Below, one piece after another: positions 62,211-64,000 of a DNA stretch of 64,000 bases (its first letter is position 1; each line of letters begins with the position of its first letter). The stretch is taken from NCBI GenBank assembly GCA_963761325.1, contig CAVXGZ010000001.1, forward strand, positions 1,674,001-1,738,000, in the 5' to 3' direction. The notes under the pieces were generated by a model that ran no database searches, was not told the origin of the DNA, and saw nothing but the letters and a program-made list of their open reading frames with translations. The position numbers and the translations under genes are program-made. Source of the stretch: Streptantibioticus_C sp963761325. Its GTDB lineage: Bacteria > Actinomycetota > Actinomycetes > Streptomycetales > Streptomycetaceae.

Positions 62211-62429
62211 ATGGGACTTCGACGGTTCGTACGGCGGCTCGGCGGTGACCGGGAGACGGGGCGGCCCGCCCCGCTCCAGTCGCCCAACGTCCCGGCGCCG
62301 AACGGGGCGCACCCCGATCCGTACGACCTGGACGCCGCCGACGGCGAACCGGCCGACTACGACGACGGGGTGAGCGAGGCCGACGGCGCCGAGGACGAGG
62401 CGCCAGGACCGAACAGCGACGCCGGCTGA
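62211..62429 (+). CDS. Small acidic protein of unknown function
   Basis: A 72-residue protein. It starts with a basic segment (MGLRRFVRRLGGDRETG) and continues as a very acidic, probably disordered tail (DLDAADGEPADYDDG and EADGAEDEA). GGGGGGA directly upstream supports the ATG at 62211. It follows XdhC by 20 bases, possibly in the same transcript. No family is recognised. Confidence 0.6.
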   Translation: MGLRRFVRRLGGDRETGRPAPLQSPNVPAPNGAHPDPYDLDAADGEPADYDDGVSEADGAEDEAPGPNSDAG

Positions 62430-62510
62430 CGAAGGGTGGTCGCGGGCGGATCTTCTGGTCCACGATGGTGGTAGGACACCACCAGGTGTCGCGACGGCAG
62501 GGAGGTCCCG

Positions 62511-64000
62511 GTGACCGGGCTGGTGATGGACACGAGTGAGAGGTCCTACGAGAGCGGCACCGGGCACACGCCGCTGCTCGGGGACACCATCGGCCGCAAC
62601 CTGGCGCGGGCCGTCGCCGCGTATCCGGACCGCGAGGCGCTGGTGGACGTGCCCAGCGGGCGGCGCTGGACCTACCGGGAGTTCGGCCGCGCGGTGGACG
62701 AGGTGGCCCGCGCGCTGGTGGCCCGGCGGATCGGCAAGGGCGACCGGGTCGGGATCTGGGCGGTGAACTGCCCGGAGTGGGTGCTCGTCCAGTACGCCAC
62801 CGCCCGGATCGGCGCGATCCTGGTCAACATCAACCCCGCCTACCGCACCCACGAGCTGGCCTACGTGCTGCGGCAGGCCGGGATCGAGCTGCTGGTCGCC
62901 TCGACCACCTACAAGAGCAGCGACTACCGGGCGATGGCCGCCGAGGTGCGGCCGGAATGCCCGGGGCTGCGGGAGGTCGTGCACATCGGCGACCCGTCGT
63001 GGGAGGAGTTCGTGGCCGGCGCCGCGGGCGTGCCCGAGGACCGGCCGGATGCCGACGAGGCCGCCCTGAGCTGCGACGACCCGGTCAACATCCAGTACAC
63101 CTCGGGCACCACCGGCTTCCCCAAGGGCGCCACGCTCTCCCACCACAACATCCTCAACAACGGCTATTTCGTGGGCGAGTTGGTCTCCTACACCGAGCAG
63201 GACCGGGTCTGCCTGCCGGTGCCGTTCTACCACTGCTTCGGCATGGTGATGGGCAACCTGGGGGTCACCAGCCACGGCGCGTGCATCGTCATCCCGGCGC
63301 CGGTCTTCGACCCGGAGGCCACCTTGCGCGCGGTCGTCCAGGAGCGCTGCACCTCGCTGTACGGGGTGCCCACCATGTTCATCGCCGAGCTGAACCGGCC
63401 GGACTTCGCCTCCTACGACCTGAGCAGCCTGCGCACCGGGATCATGGCCGGCTCGCCCTGCCCGGTGGAGGTGATGAAGCGGGTCATCGCCGAGATGCAC
63501 ATGTCCGAGGTGGCCATCTGCTACGGGATGACCGAGACCTCGCCGGTCTCCACCCAGACCCGGCGCGACGACGACCTGGAGCGGCGCACCGAGACGGTCG
63601 GCCGGGTGCTGCCGCACGTCGAGGTCAAGGTGATCGACCCGGCCACCGGCGTGACCGTGCCGCGCGGCGAGTCGGGCGAACTGTGCACCCGGGGCTACTC
63701 GGTGATGCTCGGCTACTGGGACGAGCCGGAGCGCACCGCCGAGGCGATCGACGCGGGCCGCTGGATGCACACCGGCGACCTGGCGACCATGCGCCCGGAC
63801 GGCTACCTGGCGATCGTCGGCCGGATCAAGGACATGATCATCCGGGGCGGCGAGAACGTCTACCCGCGGGAGATCGAGGAGTTCCTCTACACCCATCCCA
63901 AGGTGGCCGACGTACAGGTGGTCGGCATCCCGGACGAGCACTACGGCGAGGAGGTCGTCGCCTGCGTCATCCCGCGCGACCCGGCCGACCCGCCCACCCT
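62511..64000 (+). CDS. Acyl-CoA synthetase, AMP-binding (truncated at window end)
   Basis: The first 496 residues of an adenylating acyl-CoA ligase; the end lies outside. The AMP-binding P-loop YTSGTTGFPKG is at 196-206, the YGMTETSP motif and the GRWMHTGDL hinge motif follow, and GRIKDMIIRGGENVYPREIEE begins the C-terminal domain. It activates a fatty or related carboxylic acid to the CoA ester; the chain length is not readable. The start is GTG 62511, with GGAGG six bases upstream; an ATG 15 bases later is possible. Confidence 0.92.
   Translation, partial: MTGLVMDTSERSYESGTGHTPLLGDTIGRNLARAVAAYPDREALVDVPSGRRWTYREFGRAVDEVARALVARRIGKGDRVGIWAVNCPEWVLVQYATARIGAILVNINPAYRTHELAYVLRQAGIELLVASTTYKSSDYRAMAAEVRPECPGLREVVHIGDPSWEEFVAGAAGVPEDRPDADEAALSCDDPVNIQYTSGTTGFPKGATLSHHNILNNGYFVGELVSYTEQDRVCLPVPFYHCFGMVMGNLGVTSHGACIVIPAPVFDPEATLRAVVQERCTSLYGVPTMFIAELNRPDFASYDLSSLRTGIMAGSPCPVEVMKRVIAEMHMSEVAICYGMTETSPVSTQTRRDDDLERRTETVGRVLPHVEVKVIDPATGVTVPRGESGELCTRGYSVMLGYWDEPERTAEAIDAGRWMHTGDLATMRPDGYLAIVGRIKDMIIRGGENVYPREIEEFLYTHPKVADVQVVGIPDEHYGEEVVACVIPRDPADPPT

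Overview
The window is a 64 kb piece of a very GC-rich actinobacterial chromosome, most likely Streptomyces or a close relative. The evidence is strong GC bias at third codon positions, frequent GTG and TTG starts, and the coproporphyrin heme route (hemE, a HemY-type oxidase, then ChdC). Further support comes from families typical of this group: DUF3000, DUF1707-FHA, DUF2637, a SAV2148-type HEPN protein and a class F sortase. I see no rRNA, tRNA, IS element, prophage or CRISPR array. It reads as ordinary core chromosome in which two places deserve attention.

Layout. 1-6,705 holds the end of a thiolase gene, RNase D, an atypical LuxR-type response regulator, a DUF3000 gene and the heme genes hemE, cgoX/hemY and chdC. 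6,762-13,558 holds a P-loop protein, a PTH2-type peptidyl-tRNA hydrolase, msrB, murC, a conserved small protein, a RibD-type reductase, zapE and a methyltransferase. 13,657-21,286 carries trehalose synthesis from glycogen (treZ, treY, treX/glgX) with a DUF1707-FHA gene and a DUF402 gene between. 21,568-24,878 has the SAV2148-type HEPN gene, a phosphotransferase, a cupin-like protein and a CbiX-type chelatase. 24,875-33,633 is a sulfur assimilation block on the minus strand. Its order is promoter/operator, a 27-residue leader peptide, sir, a 60-residue Cys4 protein, cysH, cysC, cysD, cysN, a sulfonate-type ABC transporter and the chelatase. Most neighbours overlap by 1-14 bases. In this assembly sir, cysH and cysC each carry one extra base that breaks the frame.

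33,648-48,346 holds an acetyltransferase, a class F sortase divergent from a small secreted protein with an unusual C-terminal anchor, and an orphan GltD-type oxidoreductase. It continues with a GAF regulator, an AidB-like acyl-CoA dehydrogenase, a YihY membrane protein and rsgA. After these come an Ada-AlkA protein whose glycosylase part looks eroded, a DUF4037 gene, a glyoxalase-fold protein, a DUF456 membrane protein and a PP2C-like gene that is also broken by one extra base. 48,397-55,142 has a GH38 alpha-mannosidase, an anti-sigma-type ATPase, a DUF2637 membrane protein, a GntR regulator and a TPR protein. 55,326-64,000 holds a PucR regulator divergent from a three-subunit molybdenum hydroxylase (xanthine dehydrogenase type) with its XdhC-type maturation protein, a small acidic protein and a truncated acyl-CoA ligase.

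How the parts work together. The sulfur block would take up sulfate-derived or sulfonate sulfur, activate it to APS (CysDN), reduce it to sulfite (CysH) and then to sulfide (Sir), with CbiX able to supply siroheme. The trehalose genes convert glycogen-type glucans to trehalose. The PucR-Xdh block would serve purine catabolism. The single-base frame breaks are either real gene decay or uncorrected insertion errors; the sequence alone cannot settle this, and their uniform type favours errors.
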